Source of the DNA: Schaalia sp. ORNL0103
GTDB taxonomy: Bacteria > Actinomycetota > Actinomycetes > Actinomycetales > Actinomycetaceae
DNA length: 64,000 bases
Direction of reading: 5' to 3'
Assembly (NCBI RefSeq): GCF_019429565.1
Contig: NZ_JAHXSA010000002.1
Coordinates: forward strand, 124,001-188,000
Part shown: positions 32,701-41,648 of the stretch, piece by piece
How the letters are laid out: the number at the start of each line of letters is the position of its first letter
Numbering within the stretch: the first letter of the stretch is position 1
The notes under the pieces: model-generated
Told to the model about the DNA's origin: nothing
The model's database searches: none
Seen by the model: the letters and a program-made list of their open reading frames with translations, nothing else
Translations under genes and position numbers: made by a program

Positions 32701-32869
32701 CGTCCCCGAGCCGATCCTGCGAGCGATTGTTTTCGAACAGAATCCGAGCCCAGTTATCTAGGAGTTTCGCCTCGGACGGGTAGTCGAGAACCTCCGTCCA
32801 TCCGTTACGCTGCAGCACCTCAATAACAGCGTCCTCGAACTGTTTCTCGTCACTAAACGTCTTCGCCAT
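29717..32869 (-). CDS. hsdR: Type I restriction enzyme R subunit
   Basis: This is a 1,050-residue DNA translocase-nuclease. The N-terminal nuclease has GDLVLLINGMPVIHIELKRS (PD-(D/E)XK). The motor has Walker A HTTGSGKTVTSFK, the DEAH box FVVDEAHRSTFGE, motif III FFGFTGTPI and late helicase motifs (LLIVVDQMLTGFDSKWLNTL; NIIQAFSRTNR). A C-terminal helical region binds the methylase complex. Length is normal for HsdR and no motif is missing, so it should be active. The ATG at 32869 is 16 bp after the hsdM-hsdS stop; a GTG at 32875 is also in frame with GAGGTGA before it. Confidence 0.93.
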   Translation of the reverse strand: MAKTFSDEKQFEDAVIEVLQRNGWTEVLDYPSEAKLLDNWARILFENNRSQDRLGDVPLTSTEMDQVIEQILALRTPLRLNEFINGRTVAITRDATEAANFGVEVSLKIYDRLEIAGGQSCYQIARQPRYKASNKILPPRRGDLVLLINGMPVIHIELKRSGVPVSQAYHQIEKYAHEGIFSGLFSLVQVFVAMTPDQTRYFANPGPDGVFNEDFYFQWADFDNEPINQWDQVIRSLLAIPMAHQLIGFYTVVDRAAGVLMVMRSYQYNAANRIADRVLQKVWGDNEQRGGYIWHTTGSGKTVTSFKTAQLIADSKNADKVIFLLDRIELGTQSLKNYRSYGGDAIEVAETSSAQQLLTKLKDDLSVLIVTSIQKMSMLNVDEVLAADDVAALRRKRIVFVVDEAHRSTFGEMLMRIKKTLPDALFFGFTGTPIHDENQRKHSTTATLFGDELHRYSIADGIRDKNVLGFDPEMVETYRARDLRKQVALQQARAIDEAEVFSDPQKTKIFNRFMDKNQVPMVRAANSAGKIVRGIEDYLPTSQYERAEHREAVVTDIMENWVALSQNSKFHALFATSSIPEAIEYYRIFTSKYPFLAVTALFDPNIDNTGDTQLFKEDGLVEVLSDYNARFGQNFSMSTYDKFKTDVAARLAHKEPHNGRDFSLDKQINLLIVVDQMLTGFDSKWLNTLYLDKVLAYENIIQAFSRTNRIFGPDKPFGSIRYYRRPYMMKENIDKAVELYSGQKPMGLFVEHLDRHLEKINDCFTKIRRLFAADDFAELPESEADQGEFAKLFSALYHELQAASIQGFSWDKTEYHFSDPSRIIAVEITENDYLTLLQRYKELTEGTGGGGGEDGDPPFDIDTHITHIDTDRIDADYLNSKFTKYIRAREEGVPADELQAVLEEVHRSFARLSRDDQIFANLWLHDVTAGEASLVEGKTVEDYINDYKQAHQERQIDLLVTALGVDAAQVRALLTAHVTEANLNEYGRFTSVKESVDLAQAKRYLEHREGRSMSLFLVNREVEKLLRAFILRYELPEDLEVPTQSQDKSD

Positions 32870-32885
32870 GTTCACACCAATCACC

Positions 32886-35800
32886 TCACACAAACATCTT
32901 CTGCAGGAGGCTCACCTTAGCCTGCCGCAACTTCTCGACATACAACTGCCCGCCAGTAATGAGGTCATCCAGCTGGCCAAACAGCTCACCGATGGCGCGC
33001 TGCTCATCAATGGACGATGGAACCATTACTGCCATCTCTTCCACTGCTGAAGGATTGAACGAGGGCAATGCACCGGTTTGTACTAGCGCGGAGAAGTCAA
33101 GAGTCTCGAACACCGTTCTGGCAAACTCCACATCCCATTCATCAAGGTTGATCGAATACCAGATCATGTTGTTATCAACAAGAAATGGTTCATGAACCAT
33201 CCGCTTGCGCCCTAAATAGACTGCCGCACCTACTTTGGCAAACACAACTGCCGGAAGATCCAATATAGGTCTCCAGTGTCGTCGCTCGATCTGCTCAGTA
33301 GACACATAGTTGTTCGCTTTCACCATCTCACGTTCGTTGCCCGGAAGGCTCATGTCAGACACCTTGTAGAACGGGATTCCATAATCTCCGCCCTGCTCTA
33401 TATCTGGAAAGCCAACTCCGGCCCGGGCTTTACCGAGCTGTCCTAGCTCCATGGATTTCCATGGTCCGGCGAAGGCGCCTATGCGGAGTTCGGGCTCAAC
33501 GGCATCGCCTTGCGGGAACATTTGTTGCAGTAGCGATGTCTTGGTCTGCTGGAGCTTAGCGTGGGTGCCTCCCAAGAGTTCCTGTAGCGCCTTGATGCCT
33601 TGCATGTCTGCGTCTGTGCCTGTGAGGCGGCCGAGCATCTCGGTTACGCGGTGTTCGCTGCCGCGTATCTGGGTGTCGAGTTCGATGAGGTTGTTGGCGT
33701 ATTTGGTGCGTATGGCTTCGAGCTGTTGATCGAGTCGGCGTAGCACTGTCTCGGGCATAGTGGCTAGTTCTTCGATGAGCGGGGTGACCCACTTGGCGAT
33801 GAGGAGTTCCTCTGCTTGGGTGTCGGTGAGGTTGTTGATCGCCTGGTGGGTTTCGGCTTCAAGCTTGACTTGTGCCATCTTGAGCTGCCGGGCGAGTTTC
33901 GTTCTGTCGTCAAGTAGTATCTTGGCGCGAAGTTGCGCCGCTTCGATGGAGTTTTCAGCGTATTGCTCGCCGGTTTTGTTCAAGTCACGTACGGCCTTGT
34001 TCAATGCGGTTTTAGCGAAAGCATCTCCGGCGGCGTTAAGCACGCCAGCGAGGTCGAGTAGGTCTTCTTCGCTGAACCCTTCGAACATGCCGGCCAGTTC
34101 CTCGTCAACGCTCGACAGCTTCGTGGCGAGGTCGTCGGTTTCGGCGAGTAGTTCGGGCAGGAGGTGTTCTTGGGCGAGGCGGAATGGGATGATTCGTCCT
34201 TCCCACCCGTCTTGCTCCTCGACGACTTCCTTGCTCTTCTGCTTTTTCTTGATGACCATGACCGGGTCAACGGCGCGTATGGCAGTATCGCCTTCGTTCT
34301 GGATCATTTCGAGGTCGTTCGCGATTCCTACCCACTGGTCGTGTAGTACTTGGTAGGCATCGAAGGAGTCCACGAGTGGGGCGTGGGCGAACCGGGTGAA
34401 GATGTCGGCGGTCAGCGCCTCTTCGGTAGCCATGAGCGGCACTGTCGCCCGATGTTTGATCACTCGACTGACGAGATCGTCGTCGAGTCCTTCTAACACG
34501 CTGGTGACCTGGCCTCTGAAAGCGCCAACGGCAGGGTGCTGATCGATGATCGTGTGCAGATCGCTATCGTTGAGTTGTGCGTAGCCTTTGTCGGTCTGCG
34601 TGAAGAGTGCTTCGCGCAGACCTGGCATGACATTCCAGAAGGTGGAGAGTTCGTCAATCTCGGTTTCGGGAATCCCGCCGAACACTGTCGCGCGCAGATC
34701 GATCGGTTCAGCTGGGGATATTGCAGAAACGTAGCGTGGTAGGTTTAGGTTGTAGTCGTTGGCTCTGATTTCTTTACGGCTGACGACGCGGGCGAACCTC
34801 TCCACGTCTTGGCGATGCTCTACCGTGTGGGTGATCCGCTGGATGTCGGAGGCCCGGAGCTGGTTGTTCTTTCCGACTTTCACAAAGCCTTGGGACGCGT
34901 CAATGAACAGCACGTCGTCGCGGTCGCGGCGTTGTTTGAGCACCATGATGATGGTTGGGATGCCGGTGCCGAAGAAGATATTGGCAGGCAGGCCAATGAT
35001 CGTGTCGATGTGGTTCTGTTCGATCAGGTTCTGTCGGATCGTCTCTTCCAAACCACCACGGAACAGGACGCCGTGAGGCAAGACAATGGTCATCACGCCG
35101 TTGGGCTTGAGGTGGAAGAGGTCATGGAGCAGGAAGGCGTAGTCTGCTTTGCTTGCGGGTGCCAGTCCAAAGCGGGCATACCGGGGGTCGGCTTCCTTGT
35201 CGGTGGGATCCCAGTGTTGGGAATAGGGTGGGTTCGACACGACCGCGTCCACGTATAGCGGCTTGTACGTGCCGACTGGATCGTCCTCGTCGAACATCGG
35301 CCAGTCTTGCTCTAGGGTGTCGGCGTTCCTTGCCGCGATGTTGCCGGGCTTGATTCCTCGCATCACGAGGTTCATGCGTGTCAGGTTGTAGGTGTTGGCC
35401 TTCAACTCTTGGGCGTAGTACTTTATGCGGTCAGGATCTCCCATGTGCCGGGCGACGGCCTGCCCAATGTTGAGTAGCAGGGAGCCAGAACCCGAGGTTG
35501 GGTCATAGATCTGGATCTCGGTGCGCCCCCGCAGTTCGTGGGCGATGATGCGGCTCATCAGCAGCGAAACCTCATGCGGGGTGTAGAACTCGCCGGCCTT
35601 CTTGCCTGCGTTGGCAGCAAATTTCTCGATCAGGTATTCGTAGATGAACCCGAGCACGTCGTATCCGGCGTGCTCATCCATGGGGATATCCTTGATGAGT
35701 TTGAGTAGCTCACGGATGGCTTTGGTCTGGGAGGTTGCGCTGTCACCAAGTTTTGACAGGCCTGTTTGCAGCGTGTCGAAGATTCCCTTGAACAGTGCTT

Positions 35801-36149
35801 TGTCGTTCTCGGAGATGAGACGAGTGAAAGCGTTGAGCGCGTCTCGGACATCGCCGACGTTGAAGTCGTTGCCAAGCTTCAGCCACGTTGAGTACAGGTT
35901 GGTGTAGGCGATGAAATAGCCCACGTTGTCTTGCACGTAGCGCACCGTGTCGAGGTCGTCTTCGACCAGTAGCTCCGGGAATTCTTCGGTTGTCATTCCA
36001 CTAGCGAGCAAGAATTGTTCCTGTTTTTCGGAGAGAAACTTATAGAAGATGAAGCCGAGAATGTAGTCCTTGTATTCGTTCGCTTCGATTTTGGATCGCA
36101 TAGCATTCGCGAATTCCCAGATCCTCGACGCCAATTCCTGCTTGTTCAT
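32886..36149 (-). CDS. Fused type I methylase-specificity protein (HsdM-HsdS half)
   Basis: This 1,087-residue protein joins two subunits. Residues 1 to about 490 are HsdM, with the N-terminal helices (NKQELASRIWEFANAMRSKI), the AdoMet motif IYDPTSGSGSLLLNIGQ and the catalytic VVSNPPYSQHW. Residues about 490-880 form a long helical, partly coiled linker. The last 200 residues are one HsdS half: AKLQQTKTSLLQQMFPQGDA, then a single target-recognition domain starting WKSMELGQLGKARAGVGFPD, and a closing conserved region ending LRQAKVSLLQKMF. With one recognition domain, two copies probably assemble to read a symmetric site. ATG at 36149 follows AAGGAATAAAG. Confidence 0.9.
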   Translation of the reverse strand: MNKQELASRIWEFANAMRSKIEANEYKDYILGFIFYKFLSEKQEQFLLASGMTTEEFPELLVEDDLDTVRYVQDNVGYFIAYTNLYSTWLKLGNDFNVGDVRDALNAFTRLISENDKALFKGIFDTLQTGLSKLGDSATSQTKAIRELLKLIKDIPMDEHAGYDVLGFIYEYLIEKFAANAGKKAGEFYTPHEVSLLMSRIIAHELRGRTEIQIYDPTSGSGSLLLNIGQAVARHMGDPDRIKYYAQELKANTYNLTRMNLVMRGIKPGNIAARNADTLEQDWPMFDEDDPVGTYKPLYVDAVVSNPPYSQHWDPTDKEADPRYARFGLAPASKADYAFLLHDLFHLKPNGVMTIVLPHGVLFRGGLEETIRQNLIEQNHIDTIIGLPANIFFGTGIPTIIMVLKQRRDRDDVLFIDASQGFVKVGKNNQLRASDIQRITHTVEHRQDVERFARVVSRKEIRANDYNLNLPRYVSAISPAEPIDLRATVFGGIPETEIDELSTFWNVMPGLREALFTQTDKGYAQLNDSDLHTIIDQHPAVGAFRGQVTSVLEGLDDDLVSRVIKHRATVPLMATEEALTADIFTRFAHAPLVDSFDAYQVLHDQWVGIANDLEMIQNEGDTAIRAVDPVMVIKKKQKSKEVVEEQDGWEGRIIPFRLAQEHLLPELLAETDDLATKLSSVDEELAGMFEGFSEEDLLDLAGVLNAAGDAFAKTALNKAVRDLNKTGEQYAENSIEAAQLRAKILLDDRTKLARQLKMAQVKLEAETHQAINNLTDTQAEELLIAKWVTPLIEELATMPETVLRRLDQQLEAIRTKYANNLIELDTQIRGSEHRVTEMLGRLTGTDADMQGIKALQELLGGTHAKLQQTKTSLLQQMFPQGDAVEPELRIGAFAGPWKSMELGQLGKARAGVGFPDIEQGGDYGIPFYKVSDMSLPGNEREMVKANNYVSTEQIERRHWRPILDLPAVVFAKVGAAVYLGRKRMVHEPFLVDNNMIWYSINLDEWDVEFARTVFETLDFSALVQTGALPSFNPSAVEEMAVMVPSSIDEQRAIGELFGQLDDLITGGQLYVEKLRQAKVSLLQKMFV

Positions 36150-36192
36150 CTTTATTCCTTCATGTTGGCCTGGTCTGGTTTTGTGGACCGGG

Positions 36193-37401
36193 TGTTTTGA
36201 GGGTTGTTGGTTGTTATTGGTGATGTTGTACCCATTGGCGCGCGCACTGGTTGGGTGAGAGCCAGCCCAGCGCGCTATGGGGGTGCTCTTCATTGTAGCG
36301 GCGCGACCAGGCGGCGATCAGGGTACGGGCGTGGTCGAGGTCCTCGAACATGCTGTCCTCGAGGAGTTCGTCGCGCATGCGGTTGTGTAAGGACTCCACG
36401 AACCCGCCCAGCCAAGGCTGGCCCGGGGGGATGAACGCTTGGAGTGTGTCGTGCTCGCTGGCCCAGCGCCCCACAGCTACGGCGATGAATTCAGGCCCGT
36501 TATCGGCCCGAAGCACCTAAGGTGCTCCATGTGCCAGGACAGCCAGGTCAAGCATTTCGATCACGTCGACGGCTCCCATACGCCGCTCAACGCGGAAAGC
36601 CAGGTGCTGACGGGTGAACTCATCAATGACGTTACAGACCTTAAAGACACGCCCCTTCCAGTCCGAGTCGAGCCGGAAATCAATGGCCCACAACTGCCCA
36701 GGAGCGCTAGCCCTGACCAGGCGCTGTAGGCGTGGTGCGGTGCGGGGCTTGTGGGCTTTGCGCGGGCGCACGCGCAGTCCTTCGGTGCGCCACAAGCGCC
36801 GGAACGTATCACGCCCTATGACAATACCCTCGCTCTTGGCCCGCGCCCAGGCACGTTTATAGCCCCACCGTCGATGCGTGGCGGCAAAATCGTTCATCCA
36901 CTGGCGCACAGGCGCATGATCACGCAGCGTTTTCGCCCCGCCCGCCGCGCGGGCCCGGCAATACGCTGACCGGGATAGCCCAGCAACGCGCCCATGCAAG
37001 ACGCTGAGAAAACCCCTGACCAACCAGGTGGTTCACAGCCTCGTGCCTGCCGCCGGGCTGAGAAACTTCCCTCTGCCAACTCTCGCAGCGCTGCCTTTTC
37101 CAACTCTGCTTGGCCCAGCAACTGTTTCAAGCGCGCGTTGTGCTCGCGCAACTCACGCAGTTCCTTTGCCTCACTCCGATTCATAGCCCCATAACGCTGG
37201 CGCCACCGACGCAACGTCGCCTCGCTGATACCCAGCACGCGGCAGGCCTGGGCCGTACTCATGCCCTCACCTCCCAACGCCTCGGCTTTCTCCAGCTTCA
37301 CGACAATCTGCTCAGGCGTGTGCTTCGACAACTACCTCATGGTCATCCATTCTGCCCAGCCACAAACAGCCGGGACTACTCAGAACAACCCTCTCACAAC
37401 A
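36193..37401 (-). mobile_element. Decayed IS3-family insertion sequence
   Basis: The ends TGTTTTGAGGGTTGTT (36193) and TGTTGTGAGAGGGTTGTT (reverse of 37384-37401) are imperfect inverted repeats. The 1.2-kb length and orfA-orfB layout fit the IS3 family. No clear target duplication was seen. The left end lies only about 44 bp before the start of the fused hsdM-hsdS gene, so the element has probably replaced the native promoter region of the restriction operon. Confidence 0.65.
36214..37331 (-). pseudogene. IS3-family transposase (orfA-orfB), disrupted
   Basis: orfA starts at 37331 (MSKHTPEQIVVKLEKAEALG; helix-turn-helix ACRVLGISEATLRRWRQRYG; leucine-zipper-like region) and is intact to about 37070. 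Around 37080-36960 the expected orfB start region is spread over more than one frame (SPAAG, HEAVNHL, GALLGYPG), indicating frameshifts. orfB then reads well (WGYKRAWARAKSEGIVIGRD; LWAIDFRLDSDWKGRVFKV with a catalytic Asp) until an in-frame TAG at 36517-36519, directly before VLRADNGPEFIAVA, which holds the second catalytic Asp. The final part has the Glu helix (LHNRMRDELLED). The TAG plus frameshifts make the enzyme inactive. Confidence 0.8.
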
Positions 37402-38166
37402 AACGGTCCAAAACCCAGACCTCTCCACCCGGACGTGCAGAGCTGAGAGCACTGATTAGCTTTCTCCACTGCGTAATTCTTATGGCGAGATTCCAGCCCC
37501 TCAATAACTCGAGGGCGCTAGATGAGAGCTAATCATTCAGCCCACCCAAGCGCTCGCTGGGGCGGGCTGACTCTTCTTAAGGAACTCAACAGAGATGTTG
37601 CTATTTCAAAGTCACTGAAGCATTAATGAATTGTCATCAATAAAGAGCAAACTTATTAAAATCAGATTAACAAGACCAAGAAATACACCACGCTATACCA
37701 ACCAGCACAATGATCTCACTGCATCATCACATGCTTCACCTTTGATATAGCCAGCCACGTCTAGCATCCCACTAAACACACATCAACCAACATGTGAGCA
37801 CATTTGCCCCAACAGCGGGATTTCCAACAATTTGCGGCTCGGGCGTCAATCGCACCTATATACATCTTGAATCCATCTTGCTTTGACACAACGTATGCAT
37901 CTTCACCGCGCATCGTGGTGCCCACTTCCCAGAACGCACACCGCAAACATACAGATAGACCGCCATTTTCAGCGCTTTTTCGATGAAGCCACCACCTCGC
38001 ACACACGGCTCCCATGAGACCTCGCGACCCCTCGCGCGCATATGACAGGTTGATTGTCCCTCACATACACCGGGAGTAGTCTCTGCATTCATCGCAACAC
38101 GGAAAGAATGGCCTTTCTTCGTGCGCGAGATCAGCAATTGTCATTCATAGGTGAGGCAAAAGCATC
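37402..38166. other. Intergenic region, AT-rich, no gene seen
   Basis: This 765-bp stretch between the decayed IS and the kinase fragment is markedly more AT-rich than its surroundings around 37600-37760. It holds one terminator-like hairpin (37538-37571). No open frame with a ribosome site was found. The last 150 bp before 38167 presumably held the kinase promoter. Confidence 0.5.
37538..37571. terminator. Terminator-like hairpin
   Basis: TCAGCCCACCC pairs with GGGGCGGGCTGA around AAGCGCTCGCT with one mismatch, followed by CTCTTCTT on the plus strand. Confidence 0.6.
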
Positions 38167-38600
38167 ATGACCGAGAACAAGTATCTGGCAGACGGTCCCC
38201 TCGTCGTCGCAATCGACTCGTCGACGACGTCCACGAAGGCGATCGTCGTCGACGCAGAAGGAAACATCTGGCACACGGCGAAGCAGAACATTCAGCTGCA
38301 CACCCCCGCAATGGACCAGTACGAGCACAACCCCATCCGCTGGTGGGAAACCAGCCGCGCGACCATCGGGGAAGTGCACTCCAAGCTCTCGCTGACGGAC
38401 CGCAGCCGCATCGCAGCCATCGGCATCACCCACCAGCACGAATCATTCGCCCCCTTCGACAAGGAAGGCCGCCCGCTCCGAAACGGCATCCTATGGCTCG
38501 ATGGCCGCGCCACCGAGCAGATCCGCCGCTACGGCAGCGAGCACATCCACGAGCTCTCCGGAAAGCCGGCCGGCGTCGCCGACCCCACCAGAAGTTCAGT
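38167..38600 (+). pseudogene. FGGY-family sugar kinase, N-terminal fragment
   Basis: The first 140 codons are a good FGGY kinase start: PLVVAIDSSTTSTKAIVVDA (phosphate loop), AIGITHQHESFAPFD, and GILWLDGRATEQIRRYG, nearest to the gluconokinase/xylulokinase side of the family. After ELSGKPAGVADPT (about 38590) similarity ends, and the frame runs on to 38682 through DNA that belongs to the convergent gene. About 350 residues, including the ATP site, are missing. It is therefore a truncated remnant. Confidence 0.75.
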
Positions 38601-38606
38601 CATGGG

Positions 38607-39302
38607 TCACTTGGCGTCCCCAGCGTCCCTCTCGAACCCAATCTGCCAAAAGCCCATATCGAGGAGCTTCATCTGGGGATAGATGAGGTCGTCAGTCCGC
38701 ATTCCCCGCCGCGCTTCCTCGAGGCGGTCGTTGTGCTCCTCGTAGAAGTCCACGAGCTTGAGGACGGAATTCGGGCTGTATTCCTGCGTCGTCACCTTGT
38801 ATGTCGCAACGCCATCCTGAAAGAACCTGTCGTACGCAGGCACGCACCCGAGCGTTCCCATGAGGATTTTCGTGACGAGAACCGGCGACACAGGAGTCGG
38901 AACCTCACGCCCTGCAACCTCATCGCGGATCGGCCGGAAATAATACTTGGCGATGTATTTGTTCAGATTCTCGAGCCTGTCCTGAATCTCAGACTCCCGC
39001 AGATCCGCGCACGCAAGCCCAAACAAGCAGTCATATTCGGGCTTCAGGACCTCCTCGACGATGGGCACAAGCACCTTGTAATCCTTCTGAAGGAGGAAGG
39101 ACGAGCCCCGATACATCCCCCAGCTCGCCAGGTAGAAAGCGAGGTGCAGGCTCAAATAGTCGCAGTCCGGGGAGGGGTCGGTCCGCGCATCTCGAAACAC
39201 GCGATAGCAATGCTCCCAGGAACGGGAGCGCCCATTCTCAATCGCGCGCGCTTCGTCGTAGAAAGTCTGCGCAGCACTAATCAACTCATCGATGGCTTCC
39301 AT
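38607..39302 (-). CDS. Conserved-looking protein of unknown function
   Basis: I do not recognise this 231-residue protein. It is soluble and mostly helical, with many aromatic residues (DCDYLSLHLAFYLASWGMYR; NKYIAKYYFRPIRDE; YEEHNDRLEEARRGMRTDDL). The start ATG at 39302 follows AAGGAG at ideal spacing, and codon use is regular, so it is very likely expressed. Its 3' end abuts the truncated kinase, which suggests that this gene, or DNA with it, replaced the kinase's missing part. Confidence 0.7.
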   Translation of the reverse strand: MEAIDELISAAQTFYDEARAIENGRSRSWEHCYRVFRDARTDPSPDCDYLSLHLAFYLASWGMYRGSSFLLQKDYKVLVPIVEEVLKPEYDCLFGLACADLRESEIQDRLENLNKYIAKYYFRPIRDEVAGREVPTPVSPVLVTKILMGTLGCVPAYDRFFQDGVATYKVTTQEYSPNSVLKLVDFYEEHNDRLEEARRGMRTDDLIYPQMKLLDMGFWQIGFERDAGDAK

Positions 39303-39778
39303 ACTTTTCTCCTTGTGTCTCCACGGAAGGCCTCTCTTCCTCGAGAGCCGCATCCATTTCAGCGGTGCCTCTATGCGCGTTGATTCCGACGCCGGAGATC
39401 AACCGCCCGATTGGGTAGCCATACGACCGGGTTGCCCATGCCTCGTTGTTCCCCATGCATCGCCGAGCGACACCGCTTCATTTTTCGATAACCATACCGC
39501 ACGGAGCCGGCACGACGAGGCCATTTGGAAAGTCCGCAACTCAGCATCGTCGGTTCCTGACGTTCCGGGAGCACCCTCGTGCCCACCTCTCACGACGAGG
39601 CCGGGGCCAGGCATGCACATCCGTGCGGTTCTGGGAATGTGGGTGGGAGGATTTGCGTGATGGTTGCGCAGCATTCTTGGTGTTTCGTGTCGGTTCTGCG
39701 CGTACCCTGATGGGGAAGGGCGCGCTCCCAAGGGTGGGGGCGCGTCGGAGGACACCTCACCGTGGAGGCACACACACC
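39303..39778. other. Intergenic region without a recognised gene
   Basis: No supported gene is present. The GACGAGGCC word that recurs throughout the window occurs twice here (39514 and 39594). The last 60 bp hold GC-rich sequence before the ATG at 39779 but no clear promoter. Confidence 0.4.
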
Positions 39779-40579
39779 ATGAAGGTCCCACCCCTATCCG
39801 AGCGACCCGTCACCGAGGAAGAAGAGCAAGCCTTCCTTGCCCCGCCGTCACGCCGCAAGAAGCGCCCCCTATCAGCCAGGAGAGCAGCACTACGCCCGTG
39901 GGCAATGGGTATCGGGCTCACCGTACTGGTTGCTGTGGCAGCTGTTGGTGCCTACAGGCTGGGCGCGGGCATCGCCTCGTGGAGCGAACACCCCAGCGCA
40001 GCCGCGACACCCACGGTACATCCAGCGCCCATGCCGTCGGCATCGAGCGAGCCCCCGATGTCAGGCGGTTACGCAATCGGCCCCGACGGAGTCCTCGTGC
40101 GCCCCGCCGAGTTCGCGGCAGACACGTACACGAAGCCCGAACTACCCGAAGAAGCCAAGGAAAACACCGAACGAGGCGCCGAAGCCGCGGCCGAACACTA
40201 CCTCGCGCTGCTTGTTTACGCGTGGAACACCGGAGACACACAACCATTCGCGGACATGTCCTCCCCCACATCCAAGTTTGCATCGGATTATATCGCAGAC
40301 ATAACTAAACAATATACGAACGGATGGACCTACGGATTGGAATCCAATATCACGCACGTGCTTAGGGTGGAGCCAATAGAAGCAAATGGAAAAGATGTTC
40401 CCGAAGGATCGATTCTTGTCAAATTCAGAATCGAATCGAGCGACGGTGTAAGTTGCACAATGACGAAGTTAGACACCGCAAGCACCTCCTACGAGTCAAC
40501 ACTGACATTCATTATGACCTGGACAGATAACGGATGGGTCGAGACACAAGGAAGAGTCATTGGTGACAATGAAGGCTAA
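39779..40579 (+). CDS. DUF6318-like membrane-anchored protein
   Basis: This 266-residue protein has a cytosolic N-terminus rich in charged residues, one membrane segment at about 43-62 (MGIGLTVLVAVAAVGAYRLG) and an extracellular part. The section AAAEHYLALLVYAWNTGDTQ followed by PFADMSSPTSKFASDYI resembles DUF6318, a domain of actinobacterial surface lipoproteins; the usual paired cysteines are absent. From about codon 165 the DNA becomes strongly AT-rich while the frame continues. The stop overlaps the following gene. Confidence 0.6.
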   Translation: MKVPPLSERPVTEEEEQAFLAPPSRRKKRPLSARRAALRPWAMGIGLTVLVAVAAVGAYRLGAGIASWSEHPSAAATPTVHPAPMPSASSEPPMSGGYAIGPDGVLVRPAEFAADTYTKPELPEEAKENTERGAEAAAEHYLALLVYAWNTGDTQPFADMSSPTSKFASDYIADITKQYTNGWTYGLESNITHVLRVEPIEANGKDVPEGSILVKFRIESSDGVSCTMTKLDTASTSYESTLTFIMTWTDNGWVETQGRVIGDNEG

Positions 40580-41480
40580 ATTTGTATTCCCGAGTATTTC
40601 TATTCTCTTTGGAATGTTGTTTTCATTTTTGCTGACAACTGCACCTTCATATGCTGCAGACGAGCCTGACGGAAAAATGACAGCACATTCGGACGGATCA
40701 GATACAACGATTGCAACAGAAATCTCGAAAACAGAAACTGCACCTGGTGGTAGTTCCAACAACCATAAGCCCTCAGACGACATCCCAAGGCTTACTAACG
40801 ATGCCACACCAAGCACTGATGCAGTGACATCCATGGCTGATCGGAATTGCGATGGCGAGAGACACGAAGGCGTTCAAGCAGACGGAACCACCACGCTGTA
40901 TGCGTGTCGATCCATGTTTCCCAAAACCGGTGAAGCCGTATGGACACCTACAACGCGCGAGATCCTGTACTACGCGGCCACGACGATTCATGCCGACGGC
41001 GCAGGCCTCCACAAGCGGCCCGAAGGGGTCTCGTACACGAACAAGTACATCCCCACGCTCGTCGCAGCAACCCACCCCACGCAAACCCACACCGTCACGC
41101 TGCTGGGGCATGACATTACGGTCACCCTCACGGCCACGTCCTACACGTGGAGCTGGGGTGACGGGACCCCGGACTTGACCACGACCTCGCCGGGGATGCC
41201 TTGGCAAGAGGGTATGGATCCCAACACGGACCCCGCCCTGATCCGCCACTACTACAAGGCACCCAATGGGTGGAAGTCCTTCCTGGACGGCCCCTACCCC
41301 TCCGCCACGCGCACCATCACGCTCACCACCACCTGGGCGGGCACGGCCACCAACCCCTTCACCGGAGACACCCAGACCATTAATGGCCTGGTCACCACCA
41401 CGGAAACGACCGGACCGTTCCCCCTCGGTCAACTCATCGTCAACAACACCGACACCGCAGAAGAAAAACAAGGCCACTAA
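40569..41480 (+). CDS. Secreted PKD-like domain protein
   Basis: This 303-residue exported protein has a signal peptide (VFPSISILFGMLFSFLLTTA ending SYAAD), a low-complexity acidic stretch to about residue 90, and a C-terminal beta domain with SYTWSWGDGTPDLTTTSPG, the WxWGDGT signature of PKD-like folds on bacterial surface proteins, then TITLTTTWAGTATNPFTGD. It overlaps the DUF6318-like gene by 11 bp; a GTG at 40563 has better spacing to the AAGGAAG ribosome site than the ATG at 40569. The 5' third is AT-rich, the rest GC-rich. Confidence 0.7.
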   Translation: MKAKFVFPSISILFGMLFSFLLTTAPSYAADEPDGKMTAHSDGSDTTIATEISKTETAPGGSSNNHKPSDDIPRLTNDATPSTDAVTSMADRNCDGERHEGVQADGTTTLYACRSMFPKTGEAVWTPTTREILYYAATTIHADGAGLHKRPEGVSYTNKYIPTLVAATHPTQTHTVTLLGHDITVTLTATSYTWSWGDGTPDLTTTSPGMPWQEGMDPNTDPALIRHYYKAPNGWKSFLDGPYPSATRTITLTTTWAGTATNPFTGDTQTINGLVTTTETTGPFPLGQLIVNNTDTAEEKQGH

Positions 41481-41486
41481 ACACAC

Positions 41487-41520
41487 CGAGGCCCCAGCCC
41501 ACCACCGTGGGCTGGGGCCT
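41487..41520 (+). terminator. Terminator after the surface-protein pair
   Basis: GAGGCCCCAGCCCA and TGGGCTGGGGCCTC pair perfectly around CCACCG just after the stop at 41480. A parS site follows 10 bp later. Confidence 0.8.
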
Positions 41521-41529
41521 CAACATCAG

Positions 41530-41545
41530 TGTTTCACGTGAAACA
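41530..41545. other. parS site 1
   Basis: A perfect TGTTTCACGTGAAACA, the bacterial ParB-binding centromere sequence. It is the most distant of six, about 18 kb from oriC. Confidence 0.92.
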
Positions 41546-41648
41546 ATCACCGACGATCCACACAATCAGAAGTGAAACCGGGCTCGGATAGACGGGATCA
41601 AAGTCAGCCCCGCCAGCTCGCGCACGCAGGCGCCCCACGCTCAACCCC

